From positions 1-64,000 of the forward strand of contig JAQXBA010000131.1 in NCBI GenBank assembly GCA_029252625.1: a stretch of DNA of 64,000 nt. The letters are read 5' to 3'. The position numbers and the translations under genes were made by a program. The first letter of the stretch is position 1. Each line of letters begins with the position of its first letter. The notes under the pieces were generated by a model. The model made no database searches, had not been told where the DNA came from, and saw only the letters and a list, made by a program, of their open reading frames with translations. The DNA comes from Opitutia bacterium. Lineage in GTDB: Bacteria > Verrucomicrobiota > Verrucomicrobiia > Opitutales > Coraliomargaritaceae. Shown in pieces: positions 18,201 to 30,761 of the stretch.

Positions 18201-19260
18201 TCACCTGAATATGTTCGTTCTGCTTGCCGCACGCAGTCATGTAGTCCAGTGGGAATGCCTCGATGCCAGGCTTAAAAGCGCCATCAAACTTATACCAGGT
18301 CAAATCACTCGCCTCAAACCCCGTGGTTCGATTGATACGAAAGGCGACATAATGCTCCTCCTTGACGATATCAAACAGAATAGAATACGGGCCATTTTGG
18401 ACAAACAACTGTTTACCATTCGACCGAACGTGCCCCAACGGATAGGTTTCAAACCGTTTTGTTTCATGGTTATAACCGCAGGCCCAAAAGCCAGACCGAC
18501 CTTTTTCAGGAAGCAGTAACTCGCGCCCTTTATACTTTAAAGAGGCAAAACTCCCGTCATCGAGAATGCGTATGGAATACTGGCCAGAATCAATTTGCAC
18601 AGTCTCATCGGCCTTGCCGACTTCTGATTTCAAATCTTGATACCAGGCCTTGCCAATCAGCCGCTTTCGATCGCTTGCATATTGTTCCGCACGAGCCTCC
18701 TCATATTGCAGGGAGGATGGCACGATCGCAAAACGCCCCATTGGCACCCCCACCGCTCTTTTCCACAACAACGGAAAGTCAACCAAAGTCCCCAACCGAT
18801 GGTGCCGGCTGACATCGGTTACAGCATCCAGCGGCAGCACCTTGATCGGCTTATTACAATTGATATTAAAGCGCAACCACAGACGGTTCTTCTTTGAAAG
18901 ACCTTCGACACGCTTCACTTCAAACAGGATCCCCTGCCCGGCACCTCTAACAGCAAGGGTAATTTTAACGTGACCATTTTGTGCGATCAAATGTTCACCG
19001 TCATAGCTCAGATCATTCAGTGGAATCCCAATAGATCGCCCATAGTTAAAAGCATAGCCTTGAACGACAAAGCCCTCTCCAGGGCTACGGACGTTGAGAT
19101 GCTCTCTCACGTCATTCTTCATTTTCAGAGACTTTGGTTGACCATCAGCGGCAAACTCCAAAACCATCTCTTCAGTTTTAATCTCAAGGGCATCGGCATG
19201 CGAGGTCCCATAGACCAGGACGATGGCAAGTAACGCGAGTATTTTTCTAATTGGGTGCAC
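15280..19260 (-). CDS. Very large secreted protein, candidate glycosidase of unrecognised family
   Basis: About 1,326 residues from GTG 19260 (an ATG at 19299 would add 13). The GTG is aligned with the start of the 12657-15113 gene, whose leader and signal-peptide codons it shares. Two related N-terminal beta-rich segments (about 85-157 and 284-349) share the patterns 'QNG.....F.V.R..G' and 'PLD..T'. A probable TIM barrel follows (about 430-790), with IYLHTDTWRGEY and GVTHSEQDAGE as acidic candidates for catalysis. At about 935-1025 there is a galactose-binding-like jelly roll of the type seen next to GH2/GH78 catalytic domains (CWLRKKFTLP, YMNGRIIG). The rest is unassigned. The fold order recalls GH-D/GH97-type enzymes, but I do not recognise the family. 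No operator-promoter was found directly upstream. Confidence 0.6.
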   Translation of the reverse strand: MHPIRKILALLAIVLVYGTSHADALEIKTEEMVLEFAADGQPKSLKMKNDVREHLNVRSPGEGFVVQGYAFNYGRSIGIPLNDLSYDGEHLIAQNGHVKITLAVRGAGQGILFEVKRVEGLSKKNRLWLRFNINCNKPIKVLPLDAVTDVSRHHRLGTLVDFPLLWKRAVGVPMGRFAIVPSSLQYEEARAEQYASDRKRLIGKAWYQDLKSEVGKADETVQIDSGQYSIRILDDGSFASLKYKGRELLLPEKGRSGFWACGYNHETKRFETYPLGHVRSNGKQLFVQNGPYSILFDIVKEEHYVAFRINRTTGFEASDLTWYKFDGAFKPGIEAFPLDYMTACGKQNEHIQVNWRWAWGRGKDLPTGGFALIAADSDEAFDEALYHIWVNEGLPHSKVEGEWDLARAKQWMEDWQQENQDRSRMLLSAKSMEDLFYLADMAEALDIKEIYLHTDTWRGEYWPQKRGFLTVNPEVFPQGDVDFRRFSSYLKQKGIGLAIHTVSCSIANQDPDYSVPQPDRRFAKWITGSLAKPISATDRTIYLQAPTGAELPMNLTRSVTGPEHVDSWNNYKSIRIGDEIMTVGKFTDTDQPIWKLENVWRNHATATAHASGESVDGLLRPYNKVYTAGANTDMMEEVARRYAEFCNRNGVTHSEQDAGEIHSVEQPWGYAKFAQYVYQHLAHRVTSNNSGGSPMPSQLEYKFRKSADVVKSRKAGGISMILDKPSRVATGPYDNSLSLSGPAATGATNFGIGKPEAMFGITREILTGHGLTDTFIQNLRDWKAVTPLLNDAQRSRLGHHPVRQNNYGATHEVYDITSIADGYQITPKQLMRRPTDSPWGVGIEYGIVAPRQYVVAGNTLNLNNPFAAGEPEVIIRVLPGFGEGNSTAGTTGKASDEKLARMIEDYRTGVGLQNERHPLEGAHHIWGVRGVRDGQAMAGTCWLRKKFTLPKDPDSAFLSFHVNDEVIIYMNGRIIGTQRGDDQGYVADVAKYLQAGENIIAVEVTNLDGDGCFAAALKIECGGERIDVVSDSSWLSHRMMNGAWLGLDLDESGWRDSSELAEFGKGGWGRPKMVPLVRQATQTLQPKASQIKAAGDHQFSDEGHSLRIRYSNQRALDKTYDTFANWRATGHMRGARGVGLTIDGDNSGALLVVRLHAQGRRDYIVPIDFEGRREIVIPNGEVAWSDSRWGWKITTSGMGYGIVSSVSMGFGRVPKETDVDIQVSNLRLLNEVETELVNPEVRVGAGMLQLTGRIGTDQYLWYNGGSTAGVYDRNWNKLKDLPVRKQGFTAEAGMNDVSVHSPESQPMPWLECQFFVRDAPMPVTRK

Positions 19261-19293
19261 TGTTATTGAAAATCCCAAGCCAGCCGAACGTGC
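19224..19293 (-). repeat. Leader/signal-peptide repeat, copy 2
   Basis: The counterpart of 15077-15146 at the start of the 15280-19260 gene. The match covers untranslated leader, start codon and the signal-peptide codons VHPI-KILAL, and then stops. Confidence 0.8.
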
Positions 19294-19388
19294 TCCCATT
19301 TAATTTTCCGGGCGATGGCCTTCACTCCCGAATGAGCGGAAACGAGCCGATCGTAGCGATCATTTTCCCGGTCGTCCTTCCTGACCGC

Positions 19389-19425
19389 AAAAAAGGCAAG
19401 GACTCTGTCTAACAGAGTCCTTGCC
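19389..19425 (-). terminator. Strong intrinsic terminator after the second PEP-CTERM gene
   Basis: On the minus strand GGCAAGGACTCTG and CAGAGTCCTTGCC form a perfect 13-bp stem with a 5-base loop (19395-19425), followed directly by six T residues. It separates the PEP-CTERM gene from the large gene downstream. Confidence 0.9.
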
Positions 19426-19428
19426 AAA

Positions 19429-19494
19429 ATTCTAACGACGATGACGAATCATCACAAAGTCCTCGCCAGGATTCTAACGACGATGACGAATCAT
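19429..19494 (-). repeat. 24-bp direct repeat covering the stop of the PEP-CTERM gene
   Basis: The last codons MIRHRR-stop of the PEP-CTERM gene (19471-19494) are repeated exactly 42 bases further on (19429-19452), just before the terminator. The second copy is untranslated. Confidence 0.85.
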
Positions 19495-20208
19495 GACACT
19501 GCCAAGCGCCAGCAGACCCGCCAACAATGCATAGCTGCTGACTTCTGGGATGGCAGCCAAACTTACATTATCCACCATTAGTTGAGCAGGACCAAAACGA
19601 TTCGTCTCTGCGATCACAAGGTATAGACCCTGCCCCGAAACTGCGCCTGCTCCAGTGCTGAGTTGGATACCACTGAAAGTGCCAGCACCTGTGACCGTTG
19701 TTCCATTTGTAGATAGCGAGCTCACTGTGACACTATCCAGTAAACTCCCAGTCAGTGCGATACCATCAGTCACCTGCCCCGTCGCGCCACTAAAAAGTTG
19801 CAGCACTAGATCATCTGTACTACCAGTGCGACTTGCAGTGAGGCCTACCTGTATTGAAATTTCAAACAACTCATTCGTGGCGTCGTGCAAACCAAACTCC
19901 TGGTAAATGTTTGCGCCTACAGCATCAAGCCCTGCCGCAGCGTCATCGCCACCAGCGGACAAATCCGCATTACGCATTTCAAGAAATGTGTTTCCGTCCT
20001 GGGTCCAATCAGCAATCCCTCCCTGAAATCCAGAACTGAGTCCATCATTTGAAAAATCGCCGTTTATAATTCCAGATGTGATCGCTGCAGGCGCAGTCGT
20101 TGCAATCGTCAGAGCAGTCAAAGTCAATAAGCTTGTCTTCATCTTCTTTAAGTGATCAGAGGCGCCACTGAAGAGACCGTGTTGGCTGAGCGGGTTCGTA
20201 TTTTTCAT
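19474..20208 (-). CDS. PEP-CTERM sorting-signal protein
   Basis: 244 residues from ATG 20208. A second ATG at 20142 gives a more usual signal peptide (MKTSLLTLTALTIATTAPAA). The longer start is kept because a degenerate copy of this leader at 26163-26255 conserves the first ATG and the codons after it. The body (GIINGDFSNDG...WTQDGNTFLEMRN...YQEFGL...MVDNVSLAAI) looks like a jelly-roll carbohydrate-binding or adhesion module. The C-terminus is a sorting signal: IPEVSS, a hydrophobic helix, RHRR. Transcribed alone from operator-promoter d to the terminator at 19389-19425. Its likely role is a surface protein co-expressed with the glycan enzymes. Confidence 0.8.
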   Translation of the reverse strand: MKNTNPLSQHGLFSGASDHLKKMKTSLLTLTALTIATTAPAAITSGIINGDFSNDGLSSGFQGGIADWTQDGNTFLEMRNADLSAGGDDAAAGLDAVGANIYQEFGLHDATNELFEISIQVGLTASRTGSTDDLVLQLFSGATGQVTDGIALTGSLLDSVTVSSLSTNGTTVTGAGTFSGIQLSTGAGAVSGQGLYLVIAETNRFGPAQLMVDNVSLAAIPEVSSYALLAGLLALGSVMIRHRR

Positions 20209-20265
20209 AATTAATCTGGGTTCGGTTTAATTTGGTTTAATTCGATTTTCAAAAGATTGTAACGT

Positions 20266-20310
20266 AGTATATAGCAGTCACACCGATCCCGCAATATACG
20301 TAAATACGTA
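20266..20310 (-). promoter_or_regulatory. Operator-promoter d for the second PEP-CTERM gene
   Basis: TACGTAAATACGTA at 20297-20310. On the minus strand this is followed by TTGCGG as -35 (20289-20294), 17 bases, and TATACT as -10 (20266-20271), five of six bases matching the sigma-70 consensus. GTGTGA lies at 20278-20283 between them. Confidence 0.78.
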
Positions 20311-20418
20311 GTAGCGAACCAGAAATTGAAAAGCACCTGCGCGGCTTCTGGCTGTTTCAGCGAAGGAGATCACTCAATACAGCTGCAGTGCTCACTGCCG
20401 ATTGCTTCACTCCGATAC

Positions 20419-25985
<5,567 letters not shown>

Positions 25986-26064
25986 CTGTATTTGATCCAT
26001 TAAAAAAACGGCATAACACGTCCACCAACTCAACGAACGCAACGTAACCTTTACTAAAGTTTAG

Positions 26065-26109
26065 ATTCTACATCGTCAGCGCACTACCTGCAATATACGT
26101 AAATACGTA
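26065..26109 (-). promoter_or_regulatory. Operator-promoter e for the GH2 pair
   Basis: TACGTAAATACGTA at 26096-26109. On the minus strand it is followed by TTGCAG as -35 (26088-26093), 17 bases, and TAGAAT as -10 (26065-26070). The GH2 lipoprotein start lies about 80 bases downstream. Confidence 0.75.
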
Positions 26110-26162
26110 AATTACATCAGGGCATCTCTGAAAATGACCGTTTTGACGGCGCGGGTAAGGTT

Positions 26163-26255
26163 GTTTCGTATTTTTCATCATCAATTGATCCTGGTTCGAA
26201 TTGATTCGGTTTTCGAATAGTTAAAGTGCAGTATCCAGCAGTCACACCGAACCCG
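26163..26255 (-). pseudogene. Orphan promoter/leader remnant of a PEP-CTERM-type gene
   Basis: Aligns over about 90 bases with the promoter -10 region, leader and first codons of the 19474-20208 gene. Shared landmarks are CGGTGTGACTGC, GGTTCG and ATGAAAAATACGAA. The operator half is lost (CCCGTAAGTGCG) and no PEP-CTERM gene follows; the frame from ATG 26181 runs through promoter e and stops. The remainder of 26110-26590 contains an 8-bp-stem hairpin (ACCTGTCC/GGACAGGT, 26294-26313) and the terminator unit at 26492-26583, but no gene that I can support. Confidence 0.6.
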
Positions 26256-26491
26256 TAAGTGCGCGATACTACACTTCTCGAGCAGAACAGTCTACCTGTC
26301 CAATGGGACAGGTCGGGGCATTCAGGAGCAAAAAGAGACGCTAGCGCAGATGGGGCGATTGTGCATTACAATGAACCAAAAACACAAATAATCTGCCTTA
26401 TTAAGGAAACGTGAGAGTAGTTAAGCAAGATTAAGCGGACCCGCACAGCGGCTCTGGGGAACTACTTGAATTCCCAATATCTGCCACTCCA

Positions 26492-26583
26492 ACCGCCCCT
26501 CACCTCGCACACACGAAAAACGCCCAGATTGCTCTGGACGTTTCCCCCTAATATGAATCGGTTTCTCAACCGATTCCCCCTAA
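26492..26583 (-). repeat. Double-hairpin 3' unit, copy 1
   Basis: About 92 bases, starting 8 bases past the stop of the double-esterase gene and near-identical to 30507-30597. It contains the hairpin AATCGGTT/AACCGATT (26556-26575), then a terminator hairpin. Confidence 0.85.
26514..26543 (-). terminator. Intrinsic terminator after the double-esterase gene
   Basis: On the minus strand AACGTCCAGA and TCTGGGCGTT form a 10-bp stem (one G-T pair) with loop GCAA and run into a T-tract. It is the second of two hairpins in the 3' untranslated region. Confidence 0.85.
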
Positions 26584-26591
26584 CCAGTATC

Positions 26592-29500
26592 TTACGGAAC
26601 CTGAGTCACTTTCAGACGAACGAAGTGTGCCGACTTGTCGGTAGGCAAAGTGTAGGAGATCTCGTTGCCATCGTTCACGTCCGGCTCGACTGCCTCCCAT
26701 GGATCGTTGACACCGAGATCTTCGGATTCCTCGATGGCGTAAGCCACCTCAGCAGCAGCGCCTGCCCCCTTGTTGAAGGTGATCACTCCAGCCACTAACT
26801 TATTTGCCGCATGGTCAGAGACCTTGGGATTCATACCAAGAGCATACTCGAGCAGATTGGGCAGGCCATCCGAGTCCGGATTGCTATCGACCGTTGCCGC
26901 CACGGAGTTGGGAGTACCAAAGTGCGTGATCTGCCAGGCCTCCAGCGGAGTCGGCCCAAAGCGCGACTGCAAAGCATCGAACCATTGTTCAGCGAGGACA
27001 TCATTACCCGCAGCATTGGTGTGCAGGCTGTCGCCCATCAGGCCTGCGATGTCGGCGTTGATACGGGTCCACTGATCGACGAGTGTGACATCCTTGCCCT
27101 CGCCCTGCAGGGTGGCGATGATGGCAGGCAGCGCATTGTTGAAATCAACCACGCGCTGCGCTTTGGCGGCGGAACCAGTGTTGGGCGTGACCTGGGCGAC
27201 GAAAATTGCGGGCGCAGGGGCTCCGCCTCCGACCTGGGCCCAAATAGTATCGACGAGGGTCTTGATGCGGACGGGTGCACCGGCAACATCGTCGTCGAGC
27301 TCGAGATCGTTAGTGCCGAGCATGATCAGAACGGCATTGGGCCTGTGCGTCGCGAGTCGCTCCTGATTCCACCATATGGCAATATTCGCCGTCATGTCCG
27401 TTCGATTGTTGGAATTACCCCCGATGCAGGATCCGGTGATACCCGAGTGGTAGTGATAGAGATTAGAGGCGGCAGTGTCGCCGCTGGAAGGCAGGCCATC
27501 GACATTGGCAGTAAGATGCCCGGTAAAGCTGAACTTTGCGTTGCCTGCGACGAGCAGGTCGAAGAGCGACTTGCGCGGGGAACCAGTGTCATCACCATCG
27601 AACAGGCTCTGAGTGATGGAGTCCCCGATGAACCAGATGGCACCGAGATCCACGGAGGCAATCGTGATGGTGATCGAATCCGCCCCGACATTAAGGTCGC
27701 TGTCAGTCGAAGTGGCCGTGATGGTGTGCGTGCCCACTCTTAGGCTGTCGGTTGAAAAATTCGCGCCCGTGCCAATCGCTCTCGTTTCGATATCAGAAGT
27801 CCAGACGAGCGCTGCTTCCAGAATACCATCATCGTCCAAATTATCAGCCACCGTTGCGTCGAAGGAGACCGATTCACCCACCTCGAACGCCGCATTGAAC
27901 GCCGGACTGCTGATTGCCACAACGGGACCGGCACATTCGGATACGTTTACATTGTCAATGGCCGGGCCAGCGATTGACCCTAGAAAATCGCCTTCATAAG
28001 TGAGGGTGGTGCTGGCTGCAGTTGCTGTGAATGTAAACGTCTCCGTCACCCAGGTCTGGCCACTGGGATTGCTGAACGTTATCGTCTGGACGGCTCCACC
28101 CACACCGTATGAGAGAACCATATCAGCAGCTGAGGCAACGGCACTGTAATCGAAGGATAAGCTGTAACAGCGGCCGATGTCCGTCGCAAAGCTCTGGCTA
28201 ATGATCCCCGCACTGCCGCCACCAAATGAAGGCGATTGTAGATCTAGAAACTGATTTCCGTCGGAAGCAGTACCAAAACGATTGTTATCCAGCATGACAC
28301 CCCCGCCGGCCGCATCAACCGTCCATCCGCCAGTAATGAAGGTACTTCCCGCCGGTTGCTCACTAAAATTACCAACGCCGAGGAGGGGAGCCTCAAAGCT
28401 GCCATTTCCAATCAAGTTATCAGGTGGCAAAGTGCTGCGGGTTACGCTCACATTGTCGATCAGCGGGCCGTTCCATCGACCTAAATAATCGCCTTCAAAA
28501 GTGAGCGTGGTGTTGGTCGCAGTCGCGGTGAACACATACGTTTCCGTCCCCCATGGAGGCACGCCATAAGGACCCGTGCTGAACGCGACCGTCTGATCGG
28601 ACCCACCGAGGTTATAGGTGATGGATGTCGCCTGCCCAGGCGCATCGCCGTCGATGGAGCTGTAGTCAAACGACAGCATGTAATTCTGCCCCACTTCCGT
28701 CGCAAAGCTCTGGCGAATGGTGCCCGAAACTCCACCGCCAAACGAGTTAGACTGGAGACTGAGAACCTGATCACCCTCAGTAGCAACTGCACCGAACCAA
28801 CCGTTAATCAAGGTTATCCCGCCTTCATAGGTTAAATCACCCGCAATATCCCAGCCTGTAAGGTTGCCGTTTGCCGCGGGCAACTCCGCGTATGAGCCAC
28901 CCAGATCGTTCGACTCAAAGCTGCCGTTTTCGATCAGATTATCAGGCATTAGAGCCGTGCGGGTGACACTCACGTTATCAATGCCCGGCCCGGCGATTGA
29001 CCCTAAAAAATCGCCGTTAATAGTGAGCGTGGTATTGGTCGAAGCCGCCGTGAACACATACGTTTCTGTCGCCCAAACCTGGCCTATGGGATTGCTGAAC
29101 GTTAGCGTCTGGTCAAGCCCGCCGAGGTCATAGGTAATGGTCATGCTGGCAGTTGAGCTGACGGCGCTATAGTCAAACGTCAGCATATAATTCACACCAA
29201 CCTCTGTCGCAAAGCTCTGGCTAATGATCCCCGCACTGCCGCCGCCAAATGAAGGCGATTGTAGATCTAGAAGCTGATCTCCGTCGGAAGAAGTGCCAAA
29301 CTTATTGTTATCTAGCATGACCCCGTTACCAATAGTCCAGCCCGTAATGCCGGTGTTCCCCGCCGGTCGCTCAGAATGATTATTATTACCAATGTCGGGC
29401 ATTTCAAAGCTGCCGTTAATGATGAGGTCAGGCGGGCTCAGGAGTGTTTTTGTCATGAAATCACGCGCGCTGGAATACCGCTCATCGGCCGCCGAATGAA

Positions 29501-30305
29501 CTTGGTTATGACCAACCTGTTCGGCCTCCTCCTTGAACTTAACTCCGAACAAACCGTGATGAATCGCATGTCCATACGATGTTGCCGGAACGGTTAGATC
29601 CGCAGGGTACTCCAGATAAATCGGCGGATCATCTGCGGTTAAATGATTCATGGGAGAGAACTCTTCAAAAGTGGCCTGATGCTGGTCGTAATTCTCCAAC
29701 ATAGTATCCCAGTCGAGCTCGCCGACGGCAGAAGTAATCATTCCATGCCGCGCAAAAGGGCCAAGCCAATCTTCGAGTAGTATGGGATCGATCGTGACCT
29801 GAGCCTGAATCCCCGCAGCGGCTAAGACACGACTGGACTCCCGTTCCACGGGATCTGCCGAATCGGGATTCGCAAGATCGTCATGACAGGCGATCCATAA
29901 TGTACTACATCCTCCAGCGCTTTCTCCGGTCACGACAATCTTCGCTTTGTCGATATTCCATACTGCGGCTTTATGGCGAAGAAACTGGATCGCACGGGCC
30001 GCGTCCTGAACAGGCGCCGGTAGCGGATCCGTCCCGGTCAAACGATAACTGATCGTCGCAACAGAAATGCCACTGTTCAAAAAATACTCGGGCGCGGTAA
30101 TGCCCTTACCTCCATTGACCCATCCGCCTCCGTGGATGTGGACGACTAAAGGACGAGGCCCCTCGCCTTCAGCTTGCCAGAAATCCAGTATCGTCCGTTC
30201 ATACTGATCGTAGGCGACGTCCTCATAGGTCTTCGGCGGCACCTGGGCGCAAAGAGTGCCTGCGAGGCAAAGGAAGAGTGCCGAAGTGATTTGTTTTCTG
30301 TGCAT
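26592..30305 (-). CDS. Secreted two-headed esterase: alpha/beta-hydrolase, three repeat modules, SGNH hydrolase
   Basis: 1,237 residues with a signal peptide (1-20, ending LCA). Residues about 25-290 form an alpha/beta-hydrolase of the BD-FAE/carboxylesterase type, with HGGGW (58-62), nucleophile GESAGG (127-132) and 'GHNQVHS' for the His. Three tandem modules of about 160-170 residues follow (about 293-790), each starting 'NGSFE' and ending 'IDNV-V', resembling DUF642/carbohydrate-binding jelly rolls. A cadherin/Ig-like segment (about 795-885) precedes an SGNH hydrolase with GDSITQS (894-900), GTND (997-1000) and DSLH (1092-1095). The end has the 'NPDSDGLPNLLEYALGMNP' Verrucomicrobial C-terminal module. 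It is transcribed alone from promoter f to the terminator at 26514. Probably removes two kinds of acyl groups from one glycan. Confidence 0.85.
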   Translation of the reverse strand: MHRKQITSALFLCLAGTLCAQVPPKTYEDVAYDQYERTILDFWQAEGEGPRPLVVHIHGGGWVNGGKGITAPEYFLNSGISVATISYRLTGTDPLPAPVQDAARAIQFLRHKAAVWNIDKAKIVVTGESAGGCSTLWIACHDDLANPDSADPVERESSRVLAAAGIQAQVTIDPILLEDWLGPFARHGMITSAVGELDWDTMLENYDQHQATFEEFSPMNHLTADDPPIYLEYPADLTVPATSYGHAIHHGLFGVKFKEEAEQVGHNQVHSAADERYSSARDFMTKTLLSPPDLIINGSFEMPDIGNNNHSERPAGNTGITGWTIGNGVMLDNNKFGTSSDGDQLLDLQSPSFGGGSAGIISQSFATEVGVNYMLTFDYSAVSSTASMTITYDLGGLDQTLTFSNPIGQVWATETYVFTAASTNTTLTINGDFLGSIAGPGIDNVSVTRTALMPDNLIENGSFESNDLGGSYAELPAANGNLTGWDIAGDLTYEGGITLINGWFGAVATEGDQVLSLQSNSFGGGVSGTIRQSFATEVGQNYMLSFDYSSIDGDAPGQATSITYNLGGSDQTVAFSTGPYGVPPWGTETYVFTATATNTTLTFEGDYLGRWNGPLIDNVSVTRSTLPPDNLIGNGSFEAPLLGVGNFSEQPAGSTFITGGWTVDAAGGGVMLDNNRFGTASDGNQFLDLQSPSFGGGSAGIISQSFATDIGRCYSLSFDYSAVASAADMVLSYGVGGAVQTITFSNPSGQTWVTETFTFTATAASTTLTYEGDFLGSIAGPAIDNVNVSECAGPVVAISSPAFNAAFEVGESVSFDATVADNLDDDGILEAALVWTSDIETRAIGTGANFSTDSLRVGTHTITATSTDSDLNVGADSITITIASVDLGAIWFIGDSITQSLFDGDDTGSPRKSLFDLLVAGNAKFSFTGHLTANVDGLPSSGDTAASNLYHYHSGITGSCIGGNSNNRTDMTANIAIWWNQERLATHRPNAVLIMLGTNDLELDDDVAGAPVRIKTLVDTIWAQVGGGAPAPAIFVAQVTPNTGSAAKAQRVVDFNNALPAIIATLQGEGKDVTLVDQWTRINADIAGLMGDSLHTNAAGNDVLAEQWFDALQSRFGPTPLEAWQITHFGTPNSVAATVDSNPDSDGLPNLLEYALGMNPKVSDHAANKLVAGVITFNKGAGAAAEVAYAIEESEDLGVNDPWEAVEPDVNDGNEISYTLPTDKSAHFVRLKVTQVP

Positions 30306-30348
30306 AAAAATAAATTCCGTCGTCTTTACATAGGAAATTAATCACAAC

Positions 30349-30393
30349 AGACTACCATAGAAAAATAACACCCGCAATATACGTAAATACGCA
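30349..30393 (-). promoter_or_regulatory. Operator-promoter f for the double-esterase gene
   Basis: TACGTAAATACGCA at 30380-30393 (one change). On the minus strand it is followed by TTGCGG as -35 (30372-30377), 17 bases, and TAGTCT as -10 (30349-30354), about 45 bases before the ATG at 30305. Confidence 0.7.
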
Positions 30394-30506
30394 GGCGTCT
30401 CGAAGTGTAGATGGTTGCACGCCCCGTAACGATCTGCTCGCCGATGCAATGTTGCTGTGTGAGGACACACACCAACCCGAACGCAGCGAACCTCGGTGCC
30501 CACCTG

Positions 30507-30597
30507 ACCGCCCCTCACCTCGCACACATGAAAAAACGCCCAGATTGCTCTGAACGTTTCCCCTAATATAAATCGGTCTCTCAACCGATTCCCCTAA
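30507..30597 (-). repeat. Double-hairpin 3' unit, copy 2
   Basis: Near-identical to 26492-26583 but not behind a protein gene. The hairpin AATCGGT/ACCGATT lies at 30571-30590 and the terminator hairpin at 30535-30558. Confidence 0.85.
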
Positions 30598-30605
30598 AAA
30601 TAACT
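30530..30605 (-). ncRNA. Candidate small RNA between promoter g and a terminator
   Basis: Promoter g should start transcription near 30605. The next features downstream are two stem-loops, the second ending in six T residues near 30530, so the transcript would be about 75 nt with no translatable frame of useful length. In the minus-strand RNA the terminator stem is AACGUUCAGA/UCUGGGCGUU, fully paired with two G-U pairs, whereas the plus strand would have mismatches. It may be a real small RNA or the scar of a deleted gene that left promoter and 3' end behind. Confidence 0.5.
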
Positions 30606-30611
30606 GAGTGC

Positions 30612-30656
30612 ACTGTAATACAAATCCCCGCTCCGCGCAATATACGTAAATACGTA
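30612..30656 (-). promoter_or_regulatory. Operator-promoter g, without a downstream protein gene
   Basis: TACGTAAATACGTA at 30643-30656. On the minus strand it is followed by TTGCGC as -35 (30635-30640), 17 bases, and TACAGT as -10 (30612-30617). It fires away from the sensor-kinase gene toward the copy-2 terminator unit. Confidence 0.65.
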
Positions 30657-30668
30657 GTGAGTGCAGGG

Positions 30669-30696
30669 TTGCCCGTATCCGCTGATGCCGTATAAG
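30669..30696 (+). promoter_or_regulatory. Candidate promoter of the sensor kinase/regulator pair
   Basis: TTGCCC (30669-30674), 16 bases, TATAAG (30691-30696), on the plus strand. Operator g ends 13 bases before this -35, so the same bound regulator could influence the kinase genes. A second TATAAT occurs at 30710-30715 without a good -35. Confidence 0.4.
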
Positions 30697-30761
30697 GTGT
30701 CGTTGATTCTATAATGTCCTGCCTCATCAAGAGCTGCGCGACCGATGCAGTGAACCGACCT

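Noticed and set aside
26294-26313. Hairpin ACCTGTCC/GGACAGGT as a possible terminator or operator.
   Set aside because: No T-tract, no neighbouring gene end, and only one copy seen; noted only as a structure in otherwise empty DNA.
26811-27743. Long plus-strand open frame of 310 codons antisense to the double-esterase gene; similar long shadows at 55929-56606 and 53281-53952.
   Set aside because: These mirror well-supported genes with clear motifs and arise from codon bias; no independent motif is present in them.
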